From Yoonia sp. SS1-5 (GTDB lineage Bacteria; Pseudomonadota; Alphaproteobacteria; Rhodobacterales; Rhodobacteraceae): a stretch of DNA of 64,000 nucleotides. The position numbers and the translations under genes were made by a program. Shown piece after piece: positions 43,637 to 53,435 of the stretch. Positions within the stretch are counted from its first letter, which is position 1; each line of letters starts with the position of its first letter. The notes under the pieces were generated by a model. That model was not told where the DNA came from and searched no databases. It worked only from the letters and a program-made list of their open reading frames with translations. The stretch spans positions 248,001 through 312,000 of the forward strand of contig NZ_CP151764.2 in NCBI RefSeq assembly GCF_038443705.2, read 5' to 3'.

Positions 43637-45538
43637 ATGTTTACGGAGGCCGAAGTGACACCGGATATTGCACGAGATTGGGGTTTGTCATTTGACGATC
43701 TGCTGTTTCTGGCCGCATTGCCAGAAGATGCCTGCCTGGAAGTAGCGCTTCAGCTTTGCCATCTCCGTCGCACAGGCCGGTTTGCAGAGGATTGGTCATG
43801 TATTTCCGATGACGCTCTTTTGTATGTGGCCTCGCAGATTGAACAGCCTGACGCCCGCCCGCACCGTTCTTTCGATGATCGGACAGCACGCCGATACCGG
43901 GTCAAACTGATCGAACATCTGGATCTTTCTCGAGCTACTGCGGGTGATCTTGCTGCCCTGAAAACTTGGTTGTTGACGGAAGCCTGCCCATTGGGCGGTT
44001 CAGGTGCTGAGATGATCCAGCAAAGTTTTCTTCGGTTCAGGGATCATGGGTTTATTCCGCCATCCGAAAAAGCGCTTTCACGGATTGTACGGTCGGTCCG
44101 CCGGGAATTTCTGGACGGATATCTTGTATCAGTACTCAACGCATTGGCGCCTGAAACGATCTCCAAGCTGGAAAGCTGCCTTGCCAATCCAAGCGAGGAC
44201 CACGGGTTTCAGCGTCTGAAAGCTGACGTTGGTGCCGCGACTTTGGATAACGTGCTGGATGCGGCTGAAAGACTGGAATTCATTCACAGCTTGGCTCTGC
44301 CATTTGAACTATTGGCGCATATTAATCCGTCATGGCTCGCTACGCTGACGCGCCGGGTGGAAGGAGAAACAGCAACCGAGATGCGACGACATAGCAAGGC
44401 ACGACGCCTTGGTCTGTTCGCCATTTATCTCATGTCCCGCCGCGCGCGGATGATTGACGGGCTTGCGGATCTATTGCTTGAAGTTGTGCATCGGATTGGC
44501 ACCAAATCCCGACGCAAGGTCATCAGCAGGATTGCTGCTGATATCGAGAAGGTACATGGCAAAGAACGGTTACTTGTGGACATTGCAACGGCAGCAATGC
44601 TGACCCCAAATGGACGGGTCGCTGATGTGATCTTCCCAGTGGCAACAGCGGTCAAGCTGAAGGCCATCATAGATGAACACCGGGCCAAGGGTACATTGGA
44701 CGTTCGGATACAGACGATAATGCGCGGTTCCTATGCCAGCCACTACCGGCGCATGCTGCCATCGTTGCTTTCCGTTTTGGAATTTCACTCGAACAATGAA
44801 ACCTGGCGGCCCATTCTGGACGCGCTGTCTCTGATCGTGCGTTTGAATGAAGAAGGGCGACGACTTGTGCCTGAATCACTGGCCCCGGAAGGGTCAATTC
44901 CCCGCAAATGGCGAGACACAGTCGTTGATCAGAGGGGACGACTCAACGTCATTTCATTTGAGCTTTGTGTGTTGACCCAACTGCGAGAACGGATACGCGC
45001 CAAGGAAATCTGGATCGCGGGTGCTGACAGGTATCGAAATCCAGATGATGATCTGCCCAAAGATTTCCCGCAGAAGCGGGAGGTTTACTATACCAGGTTG
45101 AACCTGACCCGAGATGCAAAAGCCTTCTCGGGTTCCGTGCGTGAACAGTTGGAACAGGAACTGCTTCAACTGAATGCGACAATGCTTTCCAATGAAAAGG
45201 TGAGGATACGCTGGTCTGGCGAAAACAGGATCGGCATCACGCCCTTTGATCCAGTGCCCGAGCCCAAGCGGCTGATGACCTTAAAATCCGAGATCGGACG
45301 ACGTTGGCCCATGACGGGTTTGCTGGACACGTTGAAAGAAACCGCATTGGAGACGGGTTTTCTCGATGCCTTCGAGACATCAGCCACCCGGGAGACATTG
45401 CCGCGCGATGTGCGTGACCAGCGCCTTCTTCTTTGTTTGTATGGTTTGGGAACGAATGCAGGCCTGAAAAGGGTTGCAGCGGGTGTTCCCGACGTTAGCT
45501 ATGACGAACTCAAGTGTAAAACTTCAGACTTGATCTGA
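43637..45538 (+). pseudogene. Tn3-family transposase, C-terminally truncated
   Basis: About 626 residues of a Tn3-type transposase remain (DUF4158-like N-terminus DLLFLAALPEDACLEVALQLCHLRRTGRF, and a middle region with VISFELCVLTQLRERIRAKEIWIAGADRYRNPDDDLP). Transposase-derived sequence ends at 45514, the edge of the IS481 element; the last eight codons are read from the IS. About 350 residues, including most of the catalytic domain, are missing and are not found on the other side of the IS. The start is ATG 43637; a TTG at 43634 just extends the frame. Confidence 0.88.
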
Positions 45539-46694
45539 CGGACATCTCAGCTTGCGACGCTGAGAACGGGTTGCGCACTGTCCGATTGGTCGTGCGTTTT
45601 GATCGTCTTCTCGACAGCGATGTGTAGCGTTTCGCGGAAGGTCTGCATAGGTGTTTTGCCATAGCAGTGACGTCCCGAATGTGGCCGCTGTTCGTTGTAC
45701 TTTGCCAGCCACGCATCCAGATCGGCCTGCAACTCTTCGACTGACCGATACAGTTTCTTGCGGAATGCGATGTCGTAGAACTCATCCTTGATGGTGCGAT
45801 GGAACCGCTCGCAGATGCCGTTTGTTTGCGGAGAATTGGCCTTGGTTCGGGTGTGGTCCACGTCCTCGACGGCCAGATAAAGCTGGTAGGCGTGGTTCTC
45901 GACCTTGCCACAGTATTCCGTGCCCCGGTCTGTCAGGACGCGCAGCAGGCTGATCTCATGCTCTGCAAAGAACGGGATCACGCGGTCGTTCAGCAAGTCG
46001 GCCGCGGTGATTGCCGTCTTTTCAGTGTAGAGCTTGCAGATCGCCACGCGGGCATAGGTATCGACAAAGGTCTGTTGATAAATGCGTCCGACGCCCTTCA
46101 TTGTGCCCACATAATAGGTGTCCTGGCTGCCCAGATAGCCAGGGTGGTGGCTCTCGATCTCGCCATGGGCTTCTTTCTTGGCCTTGGCTTTTTCCAGCGC
46201 GGCCAACTGATCCTCGGTGAGCAAGATACCCTCTTGGGCGGCACGGGCCTCCAGGGCCTTGAGGCGCTTTTTCATGGTTTCCAGATCATTACGCAGCCAG
46301 ATCGACCGGACGCCCGACGATGACACCATGATGCCTTTCTGCTGCAGCTCCCACGACGCCCGTTTCTGACCCAGAGCCGGGTTGTCGATGGCCAGTTCGA
46401 TGACCGCCTTCTCGACATGTTCTGGCACGCGGTTTTTCATCACCGGCTTGCGGCGGCTGAGATCCATCAGGGCTTCTTCGCCACCCTGATCGTAAAGTTC
46501 TCTGAACCGGTAAAAGCTGTCCCGCGAATAACCCATCACTTTGCAGGCCTGCGACACGCTTCCGAGCTGTTTGGCCAGTTCCAACAGCCCCAGCTTCGGC
46601 TTGATGATCTTCTCTTGAATACTTGTCATTGATCGACACTCCTTGATTGCGCTCCAGAAGAGCAGAAATGTCAGATCAAGTCGTGTGTTTTACA
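45515..46694 (-). mobile_element. IS481-family insertion sequence
   Basis: A 1180-bp element with imperfect terminal repeats starting TGTAAAAC and sharing GACTTGATCTGAC on both ends. It contains one transposase gene. Flanks (CTCAAG on the left, AATTAG on the right) are not direct repeats. This fits an IS-adjacent deletion that also removed the rest of the Tn3 transposase. Confidence 0.88.
45547..46629 (-). CDS. IS481-family transposase
   Basis: A 360-residue transposase. It has an N-terminal helix-turn-helix (LAKQLGSVSQACKVMGYSRDSFYRFRELYDQGGEEAL) and an rve integrase core with the first Asp in QQTFVDTYARVAI, the second in LRVLTDRGTEYCG and the Glu in NGICERFHRTIKDEFY. The C-terminal part has DAWLAKYNEQRPHSGRHCYGKTPM. 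The frame is intact, so the copy may be active. Confidence 0.94.
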   Translation of the reverse strand: MTSIQEKIIKPKLGLLELAKQLGSVSQACKVMGYSRDSFYRFRELYDQGGEEALMDLSRRKPVMKNRVPEHVEKAVIELAIDNPALGQKRASWELQQKGIMVSSSGVRSIWLRNDLETMKKRLKALEARAAQEGILLTEDQLAALEKAKAKKEAHGEIESHHPGYLGSQDTYYVGTMKGVGRIYQQTFVDTYARVAICKLYTEKTAITAADLLNDRVIPFFAEHEISLLRVLTDRGTEYCGKVENHAYQLYLAVEDVDHTRTKANSPQTNGICERFHRTIKDEFYDIAFRKKLYRSVEELQADLDAWLAKYNEQRPHSGRHCYGKTPMQTFRETLHIAVEKTIKTHDQSDSAQPVLSVAS

Positions 46695-46779
46695 AATTAG
46701 GTTTGCGTGACCACAGAAAATGATGTTCGCTATTCGTTCTGAAATCTGTCCGATTACGCAGCTTCGAGCCCCTTAGGCC

Positions 46780-46971
46780 GGCTTTGCAGTCGACGCCGCC
46801 CGCATGGATAAGAGGGACGTTGTCGCCGCAGTGCTTTATAGCCGCTGATATCAAACGGTCGTGTTCTTTTGAAAAAAGCGCTCCAAACAACAGTGTCATA
46901 CCTATACTCGCCGTCGCTAACAAAAGAAGCGCCCATACAGGCTGTTTACGGTTCAACATTGACTGCAACAC
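46780..46971 (-). pseudogene. Small single-span membrane protein gene interrupted by the Tn3 element
   Basis: From GTG 46971 (AGAGGAAA upstream) the protein has a basic N-terminus, a hydrophobic span (PVWALLLLATASIGMTLLFG) and a soluble tail with two Cys (KHCGD, VDCKA). The Tn3-like element starts right after codon 64. The missing end lies at 43514-43536: joined with one copy of the duplicate AAGCC (minus strand), the frame continues ..CKAAEPKQ and stops at TAA, giving 69 residues. I do not recognise the family. Confidence 0.7.
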
Positions 46972-47179
46972 GGGCGTTTCCTCTTTCTGAATTTCTCTGG
47001 ATCTACCGACGTTACTTCATGTTGGTTTCACTAATTTCAAAGGTTAGCCCCACAAGGCATTAGCTCGTCGAGACTGTAGATCTTATGATCTACATGCAGT
47101 CCATCAGTCATTTCAGTCATGCCAGCGAGTCGATGTTGTTGAGCTTAGCGGTCTATATCAGGTTCGGCGATGAGACACT

Positions 47180-48025
47180 CTAATGGGCAGCCATCCGCCG
47201 AAACTTTGCTGGCGTGGTGCCGACGATTTTTTTGAAGCTTTCTGTGAGGTGGCTTTGCGATGAAAAACCAACTTGAATTGCGATATCTGCGATCGAGTCT
47301 CGACCTGTCAGCAATAAACCACGCGCCAATTCAACGCGACTATGGATAACATACTGATATGGCGACATCCCAGTTTCTTGCTTGAACATTCTGGAAAAAT
47401 GGAATGGGCTTATTTCGACCGTTAGGGCAATGCGCTCAAGCGAAATATCCTCATCGAGATTGGCATTAATAAACTCAATTGCGCGGTTCGTTTTTGCACG
47501 TCCCAGTCCACCCAGGTTTTGCTTATCATCTCTCGGCTGGCGCGTTACCAACAGTTCTGTAAGGACTAAGCAAGTTAGGGCCTCAGCCTTCATCCGACCG
47601 CCAAATCCGTTGGAATCCAGGAACTGGAGCAACATCCGTGAGATTTCACGCTGCCTTGGTAGTTGAACTCCGGACGTACTGAAATCTGAAAGGCTCTCGT
47701 TGGGTGCCAGATCTGCCAACATCCGCTTCTGCAATCCAGTCGGCGAAGAAATGTAGATGATCTCGCCGAAGTGTGCTGCTCGGGTCTTCAATTCTGCATC
47801 AGTTTCTGTGAATGTAATGTCGCCTCGCTCGAATGCAGCCTTGCGCAGTTTGTCGGAACTATATGCAGTTTCACATTCGAAGTCGCTCTGATATAGGGTT
47901 AAGACATCGTGAGCTGGTTTGGCTTCAATGTCGACGTCATGAAGTGGCGCTGAAAACCCTATATGGAGATCAGGCGAAAGCCACTGACGGCCGCGCAACT
48001 CCCATATTGCTTTCTCATTGGCCAT
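47180..48025 (-). CDS. AraC-family transcriptional regulator
   Basis: A 281-residue regulator with an unclassified N-terminal effector domain. The C-terminal AraC double helix-turn-helix is at about 180-281 (ISLERIALTVEISPFHFSRMFKQETGMSPYQYVIHSRVELARGLL, then IADIAIQVGFSSQSHLTESFKKIVGTTPAKFRR). ATG 48025 has AAGGAGA upstream. The target is unclear; the next gene on the same strand is a hypothetical protein. Confidence 0.9.
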   Translation of the reverse strand: MANEKAIWELRGRQWLSPDLHIGFSAPLHDVDIEAKPAHDVLTLYQSDFECETAYSSDKLRKAAFERGDITFTETDAELKTRAAHFGEIIYISSPTGLQKRMLADLAPNESLSDFSTSGVQLPRQREISRMLLQFLDSNGFGGRMKAEALTCLVLTELLVTRQPRDDKQNLGGLGRAKTNRAIEFINANLDEDISLERIALTVEISPFHFSRMFKQETGMSPYQYVIHSRVELARGLLLTGRDSIADIAIQVGFSSQSHLTESFKKIVGTTPAKFRRMAAH

Positions 48026-48117
48026 TTCGTCTCCTTTGCTAGCGTTTTACCACTTTAGACCTTAGTTCTATGCGACAATCTGTCAAACTCACGTATCTTA
48101 GTATGGACAATCTGCAT

Positions 48118-48576
48118 TCAGCTCTGCTGACGATCCAAAAGGCTCTCATATCTCAGTAATTCGTTCGATAGAAAAATCGCGGAGCGTTCAAAGAGCTCGG
48201 CTGTTGTTGAATCACCGTGCCTTCGTGTGGTGTGAATCCCGATTTGACAACTATCTGATAATTTTGAATAGCCGCTGAGCAATATGGATACCTGCGTTAG
48301 CGTTGCGTGCAGGCCAGTGGGAAAGGGGTGCAGATTTGTGCCAGCTGCTACCCAACGTACCGTGCCGTTGACTTCGCACCCCAGTGTCATTCCTCGTCCG
48401 GCAATGGCATCTCCGATTGGGATTAGTTCGCTCCTTGATCTAACGAGAAGCGTTTGGAAGTCGCTTCGTTCAGACAGAGCATACCAGATTACTTGCCTCA
48501 GTTGTGCGTCCAGATCGCAAAGGTTGTATACAAACTGCACAATGCAATCGCAAATGGAGTGCTCGCAATCTGGCAT
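48118..48576 (-). CDS. Hypothetical 152-residue protein
   Basis: An open frame with a good ribosome site (GAGGAAG, 8 bases before ATG 48576) encodes a soluble protein with several Cys near the N-terminus (DCEHSICDCIVQ) and no recognised motif. The segment SELIPIGDAIAGRGMTLGCEVNGTVRWVAAGTNLHPFPTGLHA looks like a small sensor or GAF-like domain, but this is uncertain. It lies upstream of, and in the same direction as, the AraC gene. Confidence 0.5.
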   Translation of the reverse strand: MPDCEHSICDCIVQFVYNLCDLDAQLRQVIWYALSERSDFQTLLVRSRSELIPIGDAIAGRGMTLGCEVNGTVRWVAAGTNLHPFPTGLHATLTQVSILLSGYSKLSDSCQIGIHTTRRHGDSTTAELFERSAIFLSNELLRYESLLDRQQS

Positions 48577-48924
48577 AGTGGATACTTCCTCTGAAACAAT
48601 CTAGCAGAGCCACTGCCCCATGCTTTACGACACAACAGAGTGCGACGCAGGCGACTTTCGAGATCAAGCTCACCACTAACCTATACTAGGGAAACCCAAG
48701 CATTGCTGTCAGGATCATGGCATGAATATCGAATTCTTGCTTCGCTGACTTCGATCGGATGTTTGAAACTGCAAATAGGCATCCAATTTTCCTATTTTTT
48801 TCGAAGCTTCCCATTACTGGATACGTCACTTTTCCGCAATTTCCTGATGTCCCGCGCAACAACCCGATATCTGACAGCTGTTCAGAGAGGTAGCCAATAT
48901 ACATTCGAGGAATGGAGATGCCAG
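48577..48924. other. Gap upstream of katG with one inverted repeat
   Basis: This 348-bp region between the divergent hypothetical gene and katG holds no convincing gene. AAATAGG (48773-48779) and CCTATTT (48791-48797) form an inverted repeat with an 11-bp centre about 130 bp before katG. It could be an operator or a weak hairpin. An in-frame extension of katG back to 48640 exists but lacks a ribosome site. Confidence 0.4.
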
Positions 48925-51132
48925 ATGAACCAGTCGCGCCCTATAGACCGAAATCAGCAAAACATACCGACAAGTTGTCCCTTTGGGCACACGCAACGCG
49001 GTACCGCCAACAATGACTGGTGGCCAAATCGGCTTAACCTTGGGCTGCTGCATCAACATTCGCAAGAGTCCATACCGCTGCAACCATCCTTCAATTATTC
49101 CAATGCGTTTGAAGAGCTGGACTACGCTGGTCTGAAGGCCGATCTCATCGCGCTTATGACTGACAGCCAAGAATGGTGGCCAGCTGACTACGGCCACTAT
49201 GGGCCGTTTCTTCTGCGCATGGCCTGGCATTCGGCTGGCACCTATCGGACCGCCGATGGGAGAGGCGGCGGCGGGACCGGCAATCAACGCTTCGCGCCTC
49301 TGAACTCCTGGCCGGACAATGGCAACCTGGATAAAGCACGCTTGCTCTTGTGGCCGATCAAAAGAAAATACGGCAAAGCGATATCATGGGCGGATCTCAT
49401 CATCCTTGCTGGAAATTGTGCGCTTGAGAGCATGGGCTTTGAAACCCTCGGGTTTGCTGGCGGTCGTCAGGATATTTGGGAGCCCGAGATCGATGTCTAC
49501 TGGGGAAAGGAAAAATCCTGGTTAGGCAATGAACGCTATTCAGGCGAACGCGTGTTGGAACAGCCATTAGCAGCTGTTCAGATGGGCCTGATCTATGTGA
49601 ACCCCGAAGGTCCGGATGGCAAACCGGACCCCGCTGCATCAGCACATGACATCCGGGAGACATTCGCCCGCATGGGCATGAACGATGAAGAAACTGTCGC
49701 ACTTGTGGCGGGTGGGCACACGTTCGGGAAATGCCATGGTGCTGCCAGCGATGATCATCTGGGCCCGGCACCCGAAGGCGCGCCTATCGAAATGCAAGCG
49801 AAAGGATGGGCCAGCACGTTTGGCAGCGGAAAGGGAATTGATGCAATCACTACGGGGATAGAAGGAGCATGGACACCTGCGCCTACCCAATGGGACATGG
49901 GCTTTTTCGATGTGCTGATGGGCTATGATTGGGATGTGGCGCGCGGACCCGGTGGTGCCTGGCAATGGTATGCGGTGGGCTTGTCGGAAGCCGATCACGC
50001 CCCCAAGGCTGATGGGTCCGGCATGGCTCCCATAATGATGACAACAGCTGATATGGCCATGAAGATAGACCCGGCATATGCCGCGATCTCGCGACGGTTT
50101 CACAATAGCCCGGATGCCTTTTCCAATGCTTTTGCGCAAGCATGGTTCAAGCTTACCCATCGCGATATGGGCCCCTCCAGCAGATATCTAGGGCACGACA
50201 AGCCCAACCAACAGATGATTTGGCAAGATCCGTTGCCTCCCATTGATCATCCGTTGATTGACGCTGATGACGTTGATGAACTTAAATCCGTGCTCCTGGA
50301 TTGTGGGCTCGCGATCGCTGACTTGGTTTGGATCGCTTGGGCGTCCGCCTCAACATTCCGCTGCTCTGACTTTCGCGGTGGAGCGAACGGCGCGCGCATT
50401 GCGTTATCACCTCAGAAGGACTGGGAAGTGAACGAGCCATCTCGTCTCGAAAACGTTATTGAAGCTCTCACATTTGTCCAAATGACATTCAACTCAACGA
50501 GCGCGATGGGCAAAAAAGTCTCCCTAGCAGACCTCATAGTGCTGGCCGGATGTGCAGGAATCGAAGCTGCTGCACATGAAGCTGGCTATCATGTTGAAGT
50601 TCCCTTCGTACCGGGTCGAAGCGACGCGACGGATGGGCAAACAGACTTCAATAATATGGAAGTCTTAAAGAACCCGGCCGACGGATTCCGCAACTACGAA
50701 GGTGGTCCATTCGTGATGTCCTCGGAGGAGTTGTTAATCGATAAAGCACAGCTTCTCGGCCTATCTGCACCTGAGATGACCGCCTTGGTCGGTGGCCTAC
50801 GCGTTCTCGGCGCGAATTTCGAGCAGAAAGAATATGGTGTATTCACTGATCGCCCCGGCGTCTTGAGTAGTGACTTCTTTATCAACTTGCTCGACCTGAC
50901 AACGACATGGCGAGCCATGGAAGGCACCGATAGCCTTTTTGTCGGCCACGACAATGAAACAGGGGCGGTCAAATGGATTGGATCACGTGTAGATCTGATC
51001 TTCGGATCCAATACCCAGCTTCGCGCGATTGCCGAAGTCTATGCCTCGTCAGATGGCGAAAAGCACTTCATCAACGACTTTGTTGATGCCTGGCACAAGG
51101 TCATGATGGCTGATCGCTTTGATCTGAGCTGA
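48925..51132 (+). CDS. katG: Catalase-peroxidase
   Basis: A bifunctional heme enzyme removing H2O2. The 735-residue length is typical and covers the active N-terminal domain and the inactive C-terminal repeat. Distal R98-W101-H102 ([11 protein letters not shown]), proximal H265 (GGHTFGK) and the W101-Y224-M250 crosslink partners (IYVNPEG, RMGMND) are all present. ATG 48925 is preceded by GGAG. It lies next to a TetR/peroxiredoxin group, so this 6-kb stretch serves peroxide defence. Confidence 0.96.
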   Translation: MNQSRPIDRNQQNIPTSCPFGHTQRGTANNDWWPNRLNLGLLHQHSQESIPLQPSFNYSNAFEELDYAGLKADLIALMTDSQEWWPADYGHYGPFLLRMAWHSAGTYRTADGRGGGGTGNQRFAPLNSWPDNGNLDKARLLLWPIKRKYGKAISWADLIILAGNCALESMGFETLGFAGGRQDIWEPEIDVYWGKEKSWLGNERYSGERVLEQPLAAVQMGLIYVNPEGPDGKPDPAASAHDIRETFARMGMNDEETVALVAGGHTFGKCHGAASDDHLGPAPEGAPIEMQAKGWASTFGSGKGIDAITTGIEGAWTPAPTQWDMGFFDVLMGYDWDVARGPGGAWQWYAVGLSEADHAPKADGSGMAPIMMTTADMAMKIDPAYAAISRRFHNSPDAFSNAFAQAWFKLTHRDMGPSSRYLGHDKPNQQMIWQDPLPPIDHPLIDADDVDELKSVLLDCGLAIADLVWIAWASASTFRCSDFRGGANGARIALSPQKDWEVNEPSRLENVIEALTFVQMTFNSTSAMGKKVSLADLIVLAGCAGIEAAAHEAGYHVEVPFVPGRSDATDGQTDFNNMEVLKNPADGFRNYEGGPFVMSSEELLIDKAQLLGLSAPEMTALVGGLRVLGANFEQKEYGVFTDRPGVLSSDFFINLLDLTTTWRAMEGTDSLFVGHDNETGAVKWIGSRVDLIFGSNTQLRAIAEVYASSDGEKHFINDFVDAWHKVMMADRFDLS

Positions 51133-51153
51133 TGCTTACTGCAAACAACAAAC

Positions 51154-51786
51154 CTACGCGGTCGCAGTTGGGCACAAAGCTGGTGCCATCACAGCATCAA
51201 CGCATTTTGAGATATCTGCTGTTAACTCCGCCTGAGAGTATCCCGCACGTGCGCGGAAAACGATGCCTTGGCGAAGGTCGAACAATAGCTTCGCTTGATC
51301 GCGGGATGAAAAGGATGCGGGCAAGGTTCCACGTGCTTTCTCCATGTCAAATCGTGCAGCGATGCGGGTATCGGTTGTTTCAATTGCGTCGCGCAAAAGG
51401 GTTGCGGTACCGTCAATATGACCAGCGCTGGTGGCGACACATGTCGCTAAAAAGCACCCGCGCGCACCACTTTCATGATGTGTTGAATAGTCAATTGCGG
51501 CTTCAAAAAAGGCGCGCACGGCCTTGGCGATGTCGGGTTCCGTCTCCAAAGCCACTAACGGCGCACAGGCATCATTTTGCGCGTAACGCTCAATAGCTTC
51601 GAGGTATAACGCATGCTTGTCTCCAAACTCCGCATAGAGAGAAGGGCTGTTGATTCCCATCTCATCGGTCAAGAGTTTCATCGACGCGCCTTCATAGCCT
51701 TGTTTCCAGAAAACACCGATTGCTTTGAGCAACGCATCATCTCTATCGAACTTTTTGGGGCGCCCAACTTTTTTTGTGACGGTCAT
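51154..51786 (-). CDS. TetR/AcrR-family regulator
   Basis: A 210-residue regulator with a basic N-terminus (VTKKVGRPKKFDRDDAL) and a helix-turn-helix (AIGVFWKQGYEGASMKLLTDEMGINSPSLYAEFGDKHALYLEAIERY). It is divergent from the peroxiredoxin-like gene with a 69-bp gap and is convergent with katG, so it most likely controls the peroxiredoxin operon. The gap holds an AT-rich direct repeat of ATAACA at 9-bp period. Confidence 0.9.
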   Translation of the reverse strand: MTVTKKVGRPKKFDRDDALLKAIGVFWKQGYEGASMKLLTDEMGINSPSLYAEFGDKHALYLEAIERYAQNDACAPLVALETEPDIAKAVRAFFEAAIDYSTHHESGARGCFLATCVATSAGHIDGTATLLRDAIETTDTRIAARFDMEKARGTLPASFSSRDQAKLLFDLRQGIVFRARAGYSQAELTADISKCVDAVMAPALCPTATA

Positions 51787-51855
51787 TACAAAACCCTTGA
51801 TTTCATTTCGAGAGTGGTTTTATAACAATCATAACAAAATCACAAGGAGTCAAAC

Positions 51856-52395
51856 ATGCCATCACTCAAACTTTCAGCCGGTGCGGAGTTTCCGAAAGTG
51901 GATGTCCACTTTCTAGACGGCTCAACGCGGACGTTAAGCAGCCCAGGTGACGGGTTCGATTGGCAGCTCGTGGTCGTTTATCGCGGCAAACATTGCCCGA
52001 TGTGCACAAGCTACCTCAAAGAATTGAATGCTCTGCTGCCTGAGTATCATGCACAGGGCATCGACGTCGTCGCGGTTTCCGCCGATCCAGAGGAAAAGGC
52101 GCGGGACCAGATGGAACAGGTTACACCCAAGTTTCCGGTTGGCTACGATCTGAGCATCGCACAGATGGAGCGGCTCGGTCTCTATGTTTCGGACCCACGC
52201 TCACCTAGTGAAACTGACCGGCCCTTCGCCGAACCTGGTGTTTTTGTCATCAATGCCGATGGCCAGTTGCAATTGATCGATATCTCAAACGCTCCCTTCA
52301 TTCGGCCTGACCTGAAAACGCTTTTGGGCGGCATCCGTTTCATCCGGAATCCCGAAAACAACTACCCAATTCGCGGCACGCGACATGCTGCATAG
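51856..52395 (+). CDS. Peroxiredoxin-like protein (AhpC/TSA fold)
   Basis: This 179-residue thioredoxin-fold protein carries the C-P-M-C motif in VVYRGKHCPMCTSYLKEL, where the first Cys would be the peroxidatic residue. VVAVSADPEEKARDQ and a cis-Pro region (FAEPGVFVINADG) follow. There is no signal peptide. It is first in a four-gene group with two NTF2-like proteins and cytochrome b561, opposite a TetR gene. It probably reduces peroxides or acts as a thiol oxidoreductase. Confidence 0.87.
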   Translation: MPSLKLSAGAEFPKVDVHFLDGSTRTLSSPGDGFDWQLVVVYRGKHCPMCTSYLKELNALLPEYHAQGIDVVAVSADPEEKARDQMEQVTPKFPVGYDLSIAQMERLGLYVSDPRSPSETDRPFAEPGVFVINADGQLQLIDISNAPFIRPDLKTLLGGIRFIRNPENNYPIRGTRHAA

Positions 52396-52888
52396 GCTCT
52401 TACTAGTGGTCTCAGCCATAGCAATGACAGCCATTCCGGCAATCGCTGACGAAGCAAAAGCTACCATCGAGGAGAATTCGAAAATGACAAATGACGACCC
52501 AAAGGCCCAAACGGTCCAACAGGCCATTGACGATCTGATACAAACCGCCACGACATATGACGTCGATACGCTCGACCGCATCTATCATGACAGTTTGCAT
52601 GTCATTATGATCGATGCCGATCATAATCTGAACACTGCAAACAAAGAAGCGTTCAAAGGCTTATTCGCATCAAAGAGAGATGCGGGCGATCCACCAATGA
52701 ACACTTGGGCCAAGTATCACAGCATCGACGTGAACGGTGATAATGCGCACGTTCTGCTGTCGCGTAAAAACGATCTAAGCGGTGTCAACATGGACCTGAC
52801 ACTCAGCATCGATCTGATCTTTGAAGACGACCGCTGGCAAGTGATCCGCGAAGTCATCTTCCTGCGCCCTGAAGAACAGCCTTCGTAA
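52385..52888 (+). CDS. NTF2/SnoaL-like protein, start ambiguous
   Basis: The conserved part is an NTF2-like domain (QAIDDLIQTATTYDVDTLDRIYHDSLHVIMID; IFEDDRWQVIREVIF). The longest start at 52385 overlaps the peroxiredoxin stop and adds a signal peptide (MLHRLLLVVSAIAMTAIPAIA), giving 167 residues for export. A second ATG at 52484 has a strong GAGGAG at 52469-52474 and would give a 134-residue cytoplasmic form. Both may be used. Confidence 0.8.
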   Translation: MLHRLLLVVSAIAMTAIPAIADEAKATIEENSKMTNDDPKAQTVQQAIDDLIQTATTYDVDTLDRIYHDSLHVIMIDADHNLNTANKEAFKGLFASKRDAGDPPMNTWAKYHSIDVNGDNAHVLLSRKNDLSGVNMDLTLSIDLIFEDDRWQVIREVIFLRPEEQPS

Positions 52889-52931
52889 CATCCTCTTATC
52901 TCAACGTTCCCCGAACCAAAGGACTCTAGTC

Positions 52932-53366
52932 ATGAAACTCTCTCTCTCTATTGCCGCCCTGCTTTTGTCTGCAACAGTCGCTTTTGGAGACACTGCTAAA
53001 GCCAGCCTGACGGCGATCAACGATAGTTTTAACGCTGCCGCTGCCGCGTCAGACGCCGAAGCGCTGATCAACCTATATGCTGAAGACACGTTATGGATTG
53101 AGCAAGGCAAACCCGTGAGCCAAGGCTTGAGCGGTCCGCGCCAACTGTTTGAGTTTGTGACTGCGAACGCGGGCAAGGTGACGCATACGATTGACCACCT
53201 GTTTGTTGCCGATGACGCGACCTTGGCGGTCATGATCGGATCGGTGGATGCGGTCGTGGAAAGCGCCGGTATGGACGCGACCGGCACCTACCTCTTTGTT
53301 CTGCAACCTGACGATGAGGGTTGGGAAATCGTCACGGATATGTGGCACCAGCACGCCCCAGAATAA
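52932..53366 (+). CDS. Exported NTF2-like (DUF4440/SgcJ-type) protein
   Basis: A 144-residue protein with a clear Sec signal peptide (MKLSLSIAALLLSATVAFG, cut near residue 19) and an NTF2-like fold: INDSFNAAAAASDAEALINLYAEDTLWIEQGKPVSQG, then TYLFVLQPDDEGWEIVTDMWH. It is likely periplasmic. The family is broad and the ligand is unknown. It is second of two NTF2-like genes in tandem and is followed by a hairpin and cytochrome b561. Confidence 0.85.
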   Translation: MKLSLSIAALLLSATVAFGDTAKASLTAINDSFNAAAAASDAEALINLYAEDTLWIEQGKPVSQGLSGPRQLFEFVTANAGKVTHTIDHLFVADDATLAVMIGSVDAVVESAGMDATGTYLFVLQPDDEGWEIVTDMWHQHAPE

Positions 53367-53380
53367 GGCGCGTGTGATCT

Positions 53381-53409
53381 GCGGTGCCGGCACCTCCCAC
53401 CGGCGCCGC
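53381..53409 (+). other. GC-rich hairpin before the cytochrome b561 gene
   Basis: GCGGTGCCGG (53381-53390) pairs with CCGGCGCCGC (53400-53409) with one G-T wobble around a 9-nt loop. No T-run follows. It may separate or stabilise the NTF2 and b561 cistrons. Confidence 0.45.
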
Positions 53410-53435
53410 AACATCAGTTCTGAAAGGGAAAATCG

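Larger units (their letters stand above)
43537..46779. mobile_element. Decayed Tn3-family element with nested IS481
   Basis: Inverted repeats beginning GGCCTARGGGGCTCGARGCTGCG are seen at 43537 (inward) and at 46779 (reverse complement), similar over about 55 bp. The 5-bp direct duplicates GGCTT flank them at 43532-43536 and 46780-46784. Inside are a transposase lacking its C-terminal third and an IS481-family insertion at 45515-46694. The element interrupts a small membrane-protein gene, which can be reconstructed from both flanks. It cannot move by itself. Confidence 0.88.

Noticed and set aside
51787..51855. ATAACA direct repeats as the TetR operator
   Set aside because: TetR sites are normally palindromes; arms here match poorly, so I did not list it as a feature.
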